From the NCBI GenBank assembly GCA_032622095.1, contig CP136068.1:184886796-184950795 (forward strand): 64,000 bases of DNA, written 5' to 3'. The DNA comes from Siphonodentalium dalli. Taxonomy: Eukaryota > Mollusca > Scaphopoda > Gadilida > Siphonodentaliidae. Position 1 is the first letter of the stretch; the number at the start of each line of letters is the position of its first letter. The position numbers and the translations under genes were made by a program. Positions 1 to 15,165 of the stretch are shown in pieces. The notes below the pieces were generated by a model, which had not been told where the DNA came from, did not search any database, and saw only the letters and a list, made by a program, of their open reading frames with translations.

Positions 1-3000
1 TGATAAGATATATGAACTGTGGTGACTATGGTATTTGAGACTTTGATGATAAGATATATGAACTGTGGTGACTATAGTATTTGAGACTTTGATGATAAGA
101 TATATGAACTGTGGTGACTATGGTATTTGAGACTTTGATGATAAGATATATGAACTGTGGTTACTATGGTATTTGAGGCTTTGATGATAAGATATATTAA
201 CTGTGGTGACTATGGTATTTGAGACTTTGATGATAAGATATATGAACTGTGGTTACTATGGTATTTGAGGCTTTGATGATAAGATATATGAACTGTGGTG
301 ACTATGGTATTTGAGGCTTTGATGATAAGATATATGAACTGTGGTTACTATGGTATTTGAGACTTTGATGATAAGATATATGAACTGTGGTGACTATGGT
401 ATTTGAGGCTTTGATGATAAGATATATGAACTGTGGTTACTATGGTATTTGAGACTTTGATGATAAGATATATGAACTGTGGTGACTATGGTATTTGAGG
501 CTTTGATGATAAGATATATGAACTGTGGTTACTATGGTATTTGAGACTTTGATGATAAGATATATGAACTGTGGTTACTATGGTATTTGAGACTTTGATG
601 ATAAGATATATGAACTGTGGTTACTATGGTATTTGAGACTTTGATGATAAGATATATGAACTGTGGTTACTATGGTATTTGAGACTTTGATGATAAGATA
701 TATGAACTGTGGTGACTATAGTATTTGAGGCTTTGATGATAAGATATATGAACTGTGGTTACTATGGTATTTGCAGACTTGATGATAAGATATATGAACT
801 GTGGTTACTATGGTATTTGAGGCTTTGATGATAAGATATATGAACTGTGGTGACTATGGTATTTGAGACTTTGATGATAAGATATATGAACTGTGGTGAC
901 TATGGTATTTGAGACTTTGATGATAAGATATATGAACTGTGGTGACTATGGTATTTGAGACTTTGATGGTAAGATATATGAACTGTGGTGACTATGGTAT
1001 TTGAGACTTTGATGATAAGATATATGAACTGTGGTTACTATAGTATTTGAGACTTTGATGATAAGATATATGAACTGTGGTGACTATGGTATTTGAGACT
1101 TTGATGATAAGATATATGAACTGTGGTTACTATAGTATTTGAGACTTTGATGATAAGATATATGAACTGTGGTGACAATGGTATTTGAGGCTTTGATGAT
1201 AAGATATATGAACTGTGGTGACTATGGTATTTGAGACTTTGATGATAAGATATATGAACTGTGGTGACTATGGTATTTGAGGCTTTGATGGTAAGATATA
1301 TGAACTGTGGTGACTATGGTATTTGAGGCTTTGATGATAAGATATATGAACTGTGGTGACTATGGTATTTGCAGACTTGATGATAAGATATATGAACTGT
1401 GGTGACTATGGTATTTGAGGCTTTGATGATAAGATATATGAACTGTGGTGACTATGGTATTTGAGGCTTTGATGATAAGATATATGAACTGTGGTTACTA
1501 TGGTATTTGATGATAAGATATATGAACTGTGGTGACTATGGTATTTGAGGCTTTGATGATAAGATATATGAACTGTGGTGACTATGGTATTTGAGGCTTT
1601 GATGGTAAGATATATGAACTGTGGTGACTATGGTATTTGAGACTTTGATGATAAGATATATGAACTGTGGTGACTATGGTATTTGAGACTTTGATGATAA
1701 GATATATGAACTGTGGTTACTATGGTATTTGAGACTTTGATGATAAGATATATGAACTGTGGTGACTATGGTATTTGAGACTTTGATGATAAGATATATG
1801 AACTGTGGTGACTATGGTATTTGAGACTTTGATGATAAGATATATGAACTGTGGTTACTATGGTATTTGAGGCTTTGATGATAAGATATATGAACTGTGG
1901 TGACTATGGTATTTGAGGCTTTGATGATAAGATATATGAACTGTGGTTACTATGGTATTTGAGGCTTTGATGATAAGATATATGAACTGTGGTGACTATG
2001 GTATTTGAGGCTTTGATGATAAGATATATGAACTGTGGTTACTATAGTATTTGAGGCTTTGATGATAAGATATATGAACTGTGGTTACTATGGTATTTGA
2101 GGCTTTGATGATAAGATATATGAACTGTGGTGACTATGGTATTTGAGACTTTGATGATAAGATATATGAACTGTGGTGACTATGGTATTTGAGGCTTTGA
2201 TGATAAGATATATGAACTGTGGTGACTATGGTATTTGAGGCTTTGATGATAAGATATATGAACTGTGGTTACTATGGTATTTGATGCTTTGATGATAAGA
2301 TATATGAACTGTGGTGACTATGGTATTTGAGGCTTTGATGATAAGATATATGAACTGTGGTGACTATGGTATTTGAGGCTTTGATGATAAGATATATGAA
2401 CTGTGGTGACTATGGTATTTGAGGCTTTGATGATAAGATATATGAACTGTGGTTACTATGGTATTTGATGCTTGATGGTAAGATATATGAACTGTGGTGA
2501 CTATGGGATTTGAGACTTTGATGATAAGATATATGAACTGTGGTTACTATGGTATTTGAGGCTTGATGATAAGATATATGAACTGTGGTGACTATAGTAT
2601 TTGAGGCTTTGATGGTAAGATATATGAACTGTGGTGACTATGGTATTTGAGGCTTTGATGATAAGATATATGAACTGTGGTGACTATGGTATTTGATGAT
2701 AAGATATATGAACTGTGGTTACTATGGTATTTGAGACTTGATGATAAGATATATGAACTGTGGTGACTATGGTATTTGATGATAAGATATATGAACTGTG
2801 GTGACTATGGTATTTGATGATAAGATATATGAACTGTGGTGACTATGGTATTTGAGACTTGATGATAAGATATATGAACTGTGGTGACTATGGTATTTGA
2901 TGATAAGATATATGAACTGTGGTGACTATGGTATTTGATGATAAGATATATGAACTGTGGTTACTATGGTATTTGAGGCTTTGATGATAAGATATATGAA

Positions 3001-6000
3001 CTGTGGTTACTATGGTATTTGCAGACTTTGATGGTAAGATATATGAACTGTGGTTACTATGGTATTTGAGGCTTTGATGATAAGATATATGAACTGTGGT
3101 TACTATGGTATTTGAGACTTTGATGATAAGATATATGAACTGTGGTTACTATGGTATTTGAGGCTTTGATGATAAGATATATGAACTGTGGTGACTATGG
3201 TATTTGAGGCTTTGATGATAAGATATATGAACTGTGGTGACTATGGTATTTGAGACTTTGATGATAAGATATATGAACTGTGGTTACTATGGTATTTGAG
3301 GCTTTGATGATAAGATATATGAACTGTGGTGACTATGGTATTTGAGACTTTGATGATAAGATATATGAACTGTGGTTATTATGGTATTTGAGGCTTTGAT
3401 GATAAGATATATGAACTGTGTTGACTATGGTATTTGAGGCTTTGATGATAAGATATATGAACTGTGGTTACTATGGTATTTGATGATAAGATATATGAAC
3501 TGTGGTGACTATGGTATTTGACGCTTTGATGATAAGATATATGAACTGTGGTTACTATGGTATTTGAGACTTTGATGATAAGATATATGAACTGTGGTTA
3601 CTATGGTATTTGAGACTTTGATGATAAGATATATGAACTGTGGTTACTATGGTATTTGAGGATTTGATGATAAGATATATGAACTGTGGTTACTATGGTA
3701 TTTGAGGCTTTGATGATAAGATATATGAACTGAGGTGACTATGGTATTTGAGGCTTTGATGATAAGATATATGAACTGTGGTTACTATGGTATTTGCAGA
3801 CTTTGATGATAAGATATATGAACTGTGGTGACTATATTATTTGAGACTTTGATGATAAGATATATGAACTGTGGTGACTATGGTATTTGAGTCTTTGATG
3901 ATAAGATATATGAACTGTGGTTACTATGGTATTTGCAGACTTTGATGATAAGATATATGAACTGTGGTGACTATATTATTTGAGACTTTGATGATAAGAT
4001 ATATGAACTGTGGTGACTATGGTATTTGAGGCTTTGATGATAAGATATATGAACTGTGGTGACTATGGTATTTGAGGCTTTGATGATAAGATATATGAAC
4101 TGTTGTGACTATGGTATTTGAGACTTTGATGATAAGATATATGAACTGTTGTGACTATGGTATTTGAGACTTTGATGATAAGATATATGAACTGTTGTTA
4201 CTATGGTATTTGAGACTTTGATGATAAGATATATGAACTGTGGTTACTATGGTATTTGAGACTTTGATGATAAGATATATGAACTGTGGTGACTATGGTA
4301 TTTGAGGCTTTGATGATAAGATATATGAACTGTGGTTACTATGGTATTTGAGACTTTGATGATAATATATATGAACTGTGGTGACTATGGTATTTGAGGC
4401 TTTGATGATAAGATATATGAACTGTTGTGACTATGGTATTTGATGATAAGATATATGAACTGTGGTGACTATGGTATTTGAGGCTTTGATGATAAGATAT
4501 ATGAACTGTGGTTACTATGGTATTTGAGACTTTGATGATAATATATATGAACTGTGGTGACTATGGTATTTGAGGCTTTGATGATAAGATATATGAACTG
4601 TGGTGACTATGGTATTTGATGATAAGATATATGAACTGTGGTGACTATGGTATTTGAGGCTTTGATGATAAGATATATGAACTGTGGTTACTATGGTATT
4701 TGAGGCTTTGATGATAAGATATATGAACTGTGGTGACTATGGTATTTGAGACTTTGATGGTAAGATATATGAACTGTGGTGACTATGGTATTTGAGACTT
4801 GATGATAAGATATATGAACTGTGGTGACTATGGTATTTGAGACTTTGATGATAAGATATATGAACTGTGGTTACTATGGTATTTGAGGCTTTGATGATAA
4901 GATATATGAACTGTGGTGACTATGGTATTTGAGACTTTGATGATAAGATATATGAACTGTGGTTACTATGGTATTTGAGGCTTTGATGATAAGATATATG
5001 AACTGTGGTGACTATGGTATTTGAGACTTTGATGATAAGATATATGAACTGTGGTTACTATGGTATTTGAGGCTTTGATGATAAGATATATGAACTGTGG
5101 TTACTATGGTATTTGAGACTTTGATGATAAGATATATGAACTGTGGTGACTATGGTATTTGAGGCTTTGATGGTAAGATATATGAACTGTGGTGACTATG
5201 GTATTTGAGGCTTTGCTGATAAGATATATGAACTGTGGTGACTTTGGTATTTGAGGCTTTGATGATAAGATATATGAACTGTGGTTACTATGGTATTTGA
5301 GACTTTGATGATAAGATATATGAACTGTGGTGACTATGGTATTTGAGGCTTTTATGGTAAGATATATGAACTGTGGTGACTATGGTATTTGAGGCTTTGA
5401 TGATAAGATATATGAACTGTGGTGACTATGGTATTTGAGACTTTGATGGTAAGATATATGAACTGTGGTGACTATGGTATTTGAGGATAAGATATATGAA
5501 CTGTGGTGACTATGGTATTTGAGGCTTTGATGATAAGATATATGAACTGTGGTGACTATGGTATTTGAGACTTTGATGATAAGATATATGAACTGTGGTT
5601 ACTATGGTATTTGAGGCTTTGATGATAAGATATATGAACTGTGGTGACTATGGTATTTGAGACTTTGATGATAAGATATATGAACTGTGGTTACTATGGT
5701 ATTTGAGGCTTTGATGATAAGATATATGAACTGTGGTTACTATAGTATTTGAGACTTTGATGATAAGATATATGAACTGTGGTTACTATGGTATTTGAGG
5801 CTTTGATGATAAGATATATGAACTGTGGTGACTATGGTATTTGAGGCTTTGATGATAAGATATATGAACTGTGGTGACGATGGTATTTCAGGCTTTGATG
5901 ATAAGATGTATGAACTGTGGTGACTATGGTATTTGAGACTTGATGATAAGATATATGAACTGTGGTGACTATGGTATTTGAGGCTTTGATGATAAGATAT

Positions 6001-9000
6001 ATGAACTGTGGTTACTATAGTATTTGAGACTTTGATGATAAGATATATGAACTGTGGTTACTATGGTATTTGAGGCTTTGATGATAAGATATATGAACTG
6101 TGGTTACTATGGTATTTGAGGCTTTGATGATAAGATATATGAACTGTTGTGACTATGGTATTTGAGGCTTTGATGATAAGATATATGAACTGTGGTTACT
6201 ATGGTATTTGAGGCTTTGATGATAAGATATATGAACTGTGGTGACTATGGTATTTGAGACTTTGATGATAAGATATATGAACTGTGGTGACTATGGTATT
6301 TGAGGCTTTGATGATAAGATATATGAACTGTGGTTACTATGGTATTTGAGGCTTTGATGATAAGATATATGAACTGTGGTGACTATGGTATTTGAGGCTT
6401 TGATGATAAGATATATGAACTGTGGTGACGATGGTATTTCAGGATTTGATGATAAGATGTATGAACTGTGGTGACTATGGTATTTGAGACTTGATGATAA
6501 GATATATGAACTGTGGTGACTATGGTATTTGAGGCTTTGATGATAAGATATATGAACTGTGGTTACTATAGTATTTGAGACTTTGATGATAAGATATATG
6601 AACTGTGGTTACTATGGTATTTGAGGCTTTGATGATAAGATATATGAACTGTGGTTACTATGGTATTTGAGGCTTTGATGATAAGATATATGAACTGTGG
6701 TGACTATGGTATTTGATGATAAGATATATGAACTGTGGTTACTATGGTATTTGAGGCTTTGATGATAAGATATATGAACTGTGGTGACTATGGTATTTGA
6801 GGCTTTGATGGTAATATATATGAACTGTGGTGACTATGGTATTTGAGACTTTGATGATAAGATATATGAACTGTGGTTACTATGGTATTTGAGGCTTTGA
6901 TGATAAGATATATGAACTGTGGTGACTATGGTATTTGAGACTTGATGATAAGATATATGAACTGTGGTGACTATGGTATTTGAGACTTGATGATAAGATA
7001 TATGAACTGTGGTGACTATGGTATTTGAGACTTTGATGATAAGATATATGAACTGTGGTGACTATGGTATTTGAGACTTTGATGATAAGATATATGAACT
7101 GTGGTGACTATGGTATTTGAGGCTTTGATGATAAGATATATGAACTGTGGTGACTATGGTATTTGATGATAAGATATATGAACTGTGGTGACTATGGTAT
7201 TTGAGGCTTTGATGATAAGATATATGAACTGTGGTGACTATGGTATTTGAGACTTTGATGATAAGATATATGAACTGTGGTTACTGTGGTATTTGAGACT
7301 TGATGATAAGATATATGAACTGTGGTGACTATGGTATTTGAGGCTTTGATGATAAGATATATGAACTGTGGTGACTATGGTATTTGCAGACTTTGATGAT
7401 AAGATATATGAACTGTGGTTACTATAGTATTTGAGGCTTTGATGATAAGATATATGAACTGTGGTGACTATGGTATTTGAGGCTTTGATGATAAGATATA
7501 TGAACTGTGGTGACTATGGTATTTGAGGCTTGATGATAAGATATATGAACTGTGGTGATTATGGTATTTGATGATAAGATATATGAACTGTGGTGACTAT
7601 GGTATTTGAGGCTTTGATGATAAGATATATGAACTGTGGTTACTATGGTATTTGAGGCTTGATGATAAGATATATGAACTGTGGTGATTATGGTATTTGA
7701 TGATAAGATATATGAACTGTGGTGACTATGGTATTTGAGGCTTTGATGATAAGATATATGAACTGTGGTGACTATGGTATTTGAGACTTTGATGATAAGA
7801 TATATGAACTGTGGTGACTATGGTATTTTAGGCTTTGATGATAAGATATATGAACTGTGGTGACTATGGTATTGGAGACTTTGATGATAAGATATATGAA
7901 CTGTGGTGACTATGGTATTTGAGACTTTGATGATAAGATATATGAACTGTGCAGACGATGGTATTTGAGGCTTTGATGATAAGATATATGAACTGTGGTG
8001 ACTATGGTATTGGAGACTTTGATGATAAGATATATGAACTGTGGTGACTATGGTATTTGAGACTTTGATGATAAGATATATGAACTGTGGTGACGATGGT
8101 ATTTGAGGCTTTGATGATAAGATATATGAACTGTGGTGACTATGGTATTTGAGACTTTGATGATAAGATATATTAACTGTGGTGACTATGGTATTTGAGG
8201 CTTTGATGATAAGATATATGAACTGTGGTGACTATGGTATTTGAGACTTTGATGATAAGATATATGAACTGTGGTGACTATGGTATTTGAGGCTTTGATG
8301 ATAAGATATATGAACTGTGGTGACTATGGTATTTGAGACTTTGATGATAAGATATATGAACTGTGGTTACTATGGTATTTGAGGCTTTGATGATAAGATA
8401 TATTAACTGTGGTGACTATGGTATTTGAGGCTTTGATGATAAGATATATGAACTGTGGTGACTATGGTATTTGATGATAAGATATATGAACTGTGGTGAC
8501 TATGGTATTTGAGGCTTTGATGATAAGATATATGAACTGTGGTTACTATGGTATTTGAGGCTTTGATGATAAGATATATGAACTGTGGTGACTATGGTAT
8601 TTGATGATAAGATATATGAACTGTGGTGACTATAGTATTTGAGGCTTTGATGATAAGATATATGAACTGTGGTTACTATGGTATTTGAGGCTTTGATGAT
8701 AAGATATATGAACTGTGGTGACTATGGTATTTGAGGCTTTGATGATAAGATATATGAACTGTGGTGACTATGGTATTTGAGGCTTTGATGATAAGATATA
8801 TGAACTGTGGTGACTATGGTATTTGAGACTTTGATGATAAGATATATGAACTGTGGTGACTATGGTATTTGAGGCTTTGATGATAAGATATATGAACTGT
8901 GGTGACTATGGTATTTGAGGCTTTGATGATAAGATATATGAACTGTGGTGACTATGGTATTTGAGACTTTGATGATAAGATATATGAACTGTGGTGACTA

Positions 9001-10499
9001 TGGTATTTGAGGCTTTGATGATAAGATATATGAACTGTGGTGACTATGGTATTTGAGGCTTTGATGATAAGATATATGAACTGTGGTGACTATGGTATTT
9101 GAGACTTTGATGATAAGATATATGAACTGTGGTTACTATGGTATTTGAGACTTTGATGATAAGATATATGAACTGTGGTGACTATGGTATTTGAGGCTTT
9201 GATGATAAGATATATGAACTGTGGTTACTATGGTATTTGAGACTTTGATGATAAGATATATGAACTGTGGTGACTATGGTATTTGAGACTTTGATGATAA
9301 GATATATGAACTGTGGTGACTATGGTATTTGAGGCTTTGATGATAAGATATATGAACTGTGGTGACTATGGTATTTGAGACTTTGATGATAAGATATATG
9401 AACTGTGGTGACTATGGTATTTGAGGCTTTGATGATAAGATATATGAACTGTGGTGACTATGGTATTTGAGACTTTGATGATAAGATATATGAACTGTGG
9501 TGACTATGGTATTTGAGGCTTTGATGATAAGATATATGAACTGTGGTGACTATGGTATTTGAGGCTTTGATGATAAGATATATGAACTGTGGTGACTATG
9601 GTATTTGAGACTTTGATGATAAGATATATGAACTGTGGTGACTATGGTATTTGAGGCTTTGATGATAAGATATATGAACTGTGGTGACTATGGTATTTGA
9701 GGCTTTGATGATAAGATATATGAACTGTGGTGACTATGGTATTTGAGACTTTGATGATAAGATATATGAACTGTGGTGACTATGGTATTTGAGGCTTTGA
9801 TGATAAGATATATGAACTGTGGTGACTATGGTATTTGAGACTTTGATGATAAGATATATGAACTGTGGTGACTATGGTATTTGAGGCTTTGATGATAAGA
9901 TATATGAACTGTGGTGACTATGGTATTTGAGGCTTTGATGATAAGATATATGAACTGTGGTGACTATGGTATTTGAGACTTTGATGATAAGATATATGAA
10001 CTGTGGTTACTATGGTATTTGAGACTTTGATGATAAGATATATGAACTGTGGTGACTATGGTATTTGAGGCTTTGATGATAAGATATATGAACTGTGGTT
10101 ACTATGGTATTTGAGGCTTTGATGATAAGATATATGAACTGTGGTGACTATGGTATTTGATGATAAGATATATGAACTGTGGTTACTATGGTATTTGAGG
10201 CTTTGATGATAAGATATATGAACTGTGGTGACTATGGTATTTGAGGCTTTGATGATAAGATATATGAACTGTGGTGACTATAGTATTTGAGGCTTTGATG
10301 ATAAGATATATGAACTGTGGTGACTATGGTATTTGAGACTTTGATGATAAGATATATGAACTGTGGTGACTATGGTATTTGAGGCTTTGATGATAAGATA
10401 TATGAACTGTGGTTACTATGGTATTTGAGGCTTTGATGATAAGATATATGAACTGTGGTGACTATGGTATTTGAGGCTTTGATGATAAGATATATGAAC

Positions 10500-13400
10500 T
10501 GTGGTGACTATGGTATTTGAGGCTTTGATGATAAGATATATGAACAGTGGTTACTATGGTATTTGACACTTTGATGATAAGATATATGAACTGTGGTTAC
10601 TATGGTATTTGAGTCTTTGATGATAAGATATATGAACTGTGGTGACTATGGTATTTGAGACTTTGATGATAAGATATATGAACTGTGGTGACTATGGTAT
10701 TTGAGGCTTTGATGGTAAGATATATGAACTGTGGTGACTATGGTATTTGAGACTTTGATGATAAGATATATGAACTGTGGTGACTATTGTATTTGAGGCT
10801 TTGATGGTAAGATATATGAACTGTGGTTACTATGGTATTTGAGGCTTTGATGATAAGATATATGAACTGTGGTGACTATGGTATTTGAGGCTTTGATGAT
10901 AAGATATATGAACTGTGGTGACTATGGTATTTGAGGCTTTGATGATAAGATATATGAACTGTGGTTACTATGGTATTTGATGATAAGATATATGAACTGT
11001 GGTTACTATGGTATTTGAGGCTTTGATGATAAGATATATGAACTGTGGTGACTATGGTATTTGAGGCTTTGATGATAAGATATATGAACTGTGGTGACTA
11101 TGGTATTTGAGGCTTTGATGATAAGATATATGAACTGTGGTGACTATGGTATTTGAGGCTTTGATGGTAAGATATATGAACTGTGGTGACTATGGTATTT
11201 GAGGCTTTGATGATAAGATATATGAACTGTGGTTACTATGGTATTTGAGACTTTGATGATAATATATATGAACTGTGGTTACTATGGTATTTGAGACTTT
11301 GATGATAAGATATATGAACTGTTGTGACTATGGTATTTGAGACTTTGATGATAAGATATATGAACTGTGGTGACTATGGTATTTGATGCTTTGCTGATAA
11401 GATATATGAACTGTGGTTACTATGTTATTTGAGGCTTTGATGATAAGATATATGAACTGTGTTGACTATGGTATTTGAGGCTTTGATGATAAGATATATG
11501 AACTGTGGTGACTATGGTATTTGAGGCTTTGATGATAAGATATATGAACTGTGGTGACTATGGTATTTGAGACTTTGATGATAAGATATATGAACTGTGG
11601 TGACTATGGTATTTGAGGCTTTGATGATAATATATATGAACTGTGGTGACTATGGTATTTGAGACTTTGATGATAAGATATATGAACTGTGGTGACTATA
11701 GTATTTGAGACTTTGATGATAAGATATATGAACTGTGGTTACTATGGTATTTGAGGCTTTGATGATAAGATATATGAACTGTGGTGACTATGGTATTTGC
11801 AGGCTTTGATGATAAGATATATGAACTGTGGTGACTATGGTATTTGAGACTTTGATGATAAGATATATGAACTGTGGTTACTATAGTATTTGAGGCTTTG
11901 ATTGTAAGATATATGAACTGTGGTGACTATAGTATTTGAGACTTTGATGATAAGATATATGAACTGTGGTGACTATGGTATTTGAGGCTTGATGATAAGA
12001 TATATGAACTGTGGTGACTATGGTATTTGAGGCTTTGATGGTAAGATATATGAACTGTGGTGACTATGGTATTTGTGACTTTGATGATAAGATATATTAA
12101 CTGTGGTGACTATGGTATTTGAGGCTTTGATGGTAAGATATATGAACTGTGGTGACTATGGTATTTGTGACTTTGATGATAAGATATATGAACTGTGGTG
12201 ACTATGGTATTTGTGACTTTGATGATAAGATATATGAACTGTGGTGACTATGGTATTTGAGACTTTGATGATAAGATATATGAACTGTGGTTACTATGGT
12301 ATTTGATGATAAGATATATGAACTGTGGTTACTATGGTATTTGAGACTTTGATGGTAAGATATATGAACTGTGGTTACTATGGTATTTGAGACTTTGATG
12401 ATAAGATATATGAACTGTGGTTACTATGGTATTTGAGGCTTTGATGATAAGATATATGAACTGTGGTTACTATGGTATTTGAGGCTTTGATGATAAGATA
12501 TATGAACTGTGGTGACTATGGTATTTGAGGCTTGATGATAAGATATATGTACTGTGGTGACTATGGTATTTGAGGCTTTGATGATAAGATATATGAACTG
12601 TGGTTACTATGGTATTTGAGGCTTTGATGATAAGATATATGAACTGTGGTGACTATGGTATTTGAGACTTTGATGATAAGATATATGAACTGTGGTGACT
12701 ATGGTATTTGAGGCTTTGATGATAATATATATGAACTGTGGTGACTATGGTATTTGCGGCTTTGATGATAAGATATATGAACTGTGGTTACTATGGTATT
12801 TGAGACTTTGATGATAAGATATATGAACTGTGGTGACTATAGTATTTGAGACTTTGATGATAAGATATATGAACTGTGGTGACTATGGTATTTGAGGCTT
12901 TGATGATAAGATATATGAACTGTGGTGACTATGGTATTTGAGGCTTTGATGATAAGATATATGAACTGTGGTGACTATGGTATTTGAGACTTTGATGATA
13001 AGATATATGAACTGTGGTTACTATGGTATTTGAGGCTTTGATGATAAGATATATGAACTGTGGTTACTATGGTATTTGAGGCTTTGATGATAAGATATAT
13101 GAACTGTGGTTACTATGGTATTTGAGACTTTGATGATAAGATATATGAATTGTGGTTACTATGGTATTTGAGGCTTTGATGATAAGATATATGAACTGTG
13201 GTTACTATGGTATTTGAGGCTTTGATGGTAAGATATATGAACTGTGGTGACTATGGTATTTGTGACTTTGATGATAAGATATATGAATTGTGGTTACTAT
13301 GGTATTTGAGGCTTTGATGGTAAGATATATGAACTGTGGTTACTATGGTATTTGAGACTTTGATGATAAGATATATGAACTGTGGTTACTATGGTATTTG

Positions 13401-15165
13401 AGGCTTTGATGATAAGATATATGAACTGTGGTTACTATGGTATTTGAGACTTTGATGATAAGATATATGAACTGTGGTTACTATGGTATTTGAGACTTTG
13501 ATGATAAGATATATGAACTGTGGTTACTATGGTATTTGAGGCTTTGATGATAAGATATATGAACTGTGGTTACTATGGTATTTGAGACTTTGATGATAAG
13601 ATATATGAACTGTGGTTACTATGGTATTTGAGGCTTTGATGATAAGATATATGAACTGTGGTTACTATGGTATTTGAGACTTTGATGATAAGATATATGA
13701 ACTGTGGTTACTATGGTATTTGAGACTTTGATGATAAGATATATGAACTGTGGTTACTATGGTATTTGAGGCTTTGATGATAAGATATATGAACTGTGGT
13801 TACTATGGTATTTGAGACTTTGATGATAAGATATATGAACTGTGGTGACTATGGTATTTGAGACTTTGATGATAAGATATATGAACTGTGGTTACTATAG
13901 TATTTGAGACTTTGATGATAAGATATATGAACTGTGGTGACTATGGTATTTGAGACTTTGATGATAAGATATATGAACTGTGGTGACTATGGTATTTGTG
14001 ACTTTGATGATAAGATATATGAATTGTGGTTACTATGGTATTTGAGGCTTTGATGATAAGATATATGAACTGTGGTTACTATGGTATTTGAGGCTTTGAT
14101 GATAAGATATATGAACTGTGGTGACTATGGTATTTGAAGCTTTGATGATAAGATATATGAACTGTGGTGACTATGGTATTTGAGGCTTTGATGATAATAT
14201 ATATGAACTGTGGTGACTATGGTATTTGAGGCTTTGATGATAAGATATATGAACTGTGGTGACTATAGTATTTGAGACTTTGATGATAAGATATATGAAC
14301 TGTGGTTACTATGGTATTTGAGGCTTTGATGGTAAGATATATGAACTGTGGTGACTATGGTATTTGAGGCTTTGATGATAAGATATATGAACTGTGGTGA
14401 CTATGGTATTTGAGGCTTTGATGGTAAGATATATGAACTGTGGTTACTATGGTATTTGAGACTTTGATGATAAGATATATGAACTGTGGTGACTATGGTA
14501 TTTGAGGCTTTGATGATAATATATATGAACTGTGGTGACTATGGTATTTGAGGCTTTGATGGTAAGATATATGAATTGTGGTTACTATGGTATTTGAGAC
14601 TTTGATGATAAGATATATGAACTGTGGTGACTATGGTATTTGAGGCTTTGATGATAATATATATGAACTGTGGTGACTATGGTATTTGAGGCTTTGATGA
14701 TAAGATATATGAATTGTGGTTACTATGGTATTTGAGACTTTGATGATAAGATATATGAACTGTGGTTACTATGGTATTTGAGGCTTTGATGATAAGATAT
14801 ATGAACTGTGGTTACTATGGTATTTGAGACTTTGATGATAAGATATATGAACTGTGGTGACTATGGTATTTGTGGCTTTGATGATAAGATATATGAACTG
14901 TGGTGACTATGGTATTTGAGACTTTGATGATAAGATATATGAACTGTGGTGACTATGGTATTTGAGACTTTGATGATAAGATATATGAACTGTGGTGACT
15001 ATGGTATTTGAGACTTTGATGATAAGATATATGAACTGTGTTGACTATGGTATTTGAGACTTTGATGATAAGATATATGAACTGTGGTGACTATGGTATT
15101 TGAGACTTTGATGATAAGATATATGAACTGTGGTGACTATAGTATTTGAGGCTTTGATGATAAGA
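10500..15165. repeat. Higher-order duplication within the satellite, copy A
   Basis: Rare unit variants occur in the same order here and in copy B (20190-24727). They include GAACAGTGG, TTTGCTGATAAG, ATTGTAAG, ATATGTACTG, TTTGCGGC, GAATTGTGG, TTTGAAGC, TTTGTGGC and GTGTTGAC. From 12549 to 15041 the markers I checked keep one constant offset of 9562 bp. Further left the offset changes in steps that fit gain or loss of whole units (9692 at 10542, 9424 at 11391, 9608 at 11901). This is a segmental duplication inside the array, not independent mutation. Confidence 0.88.
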
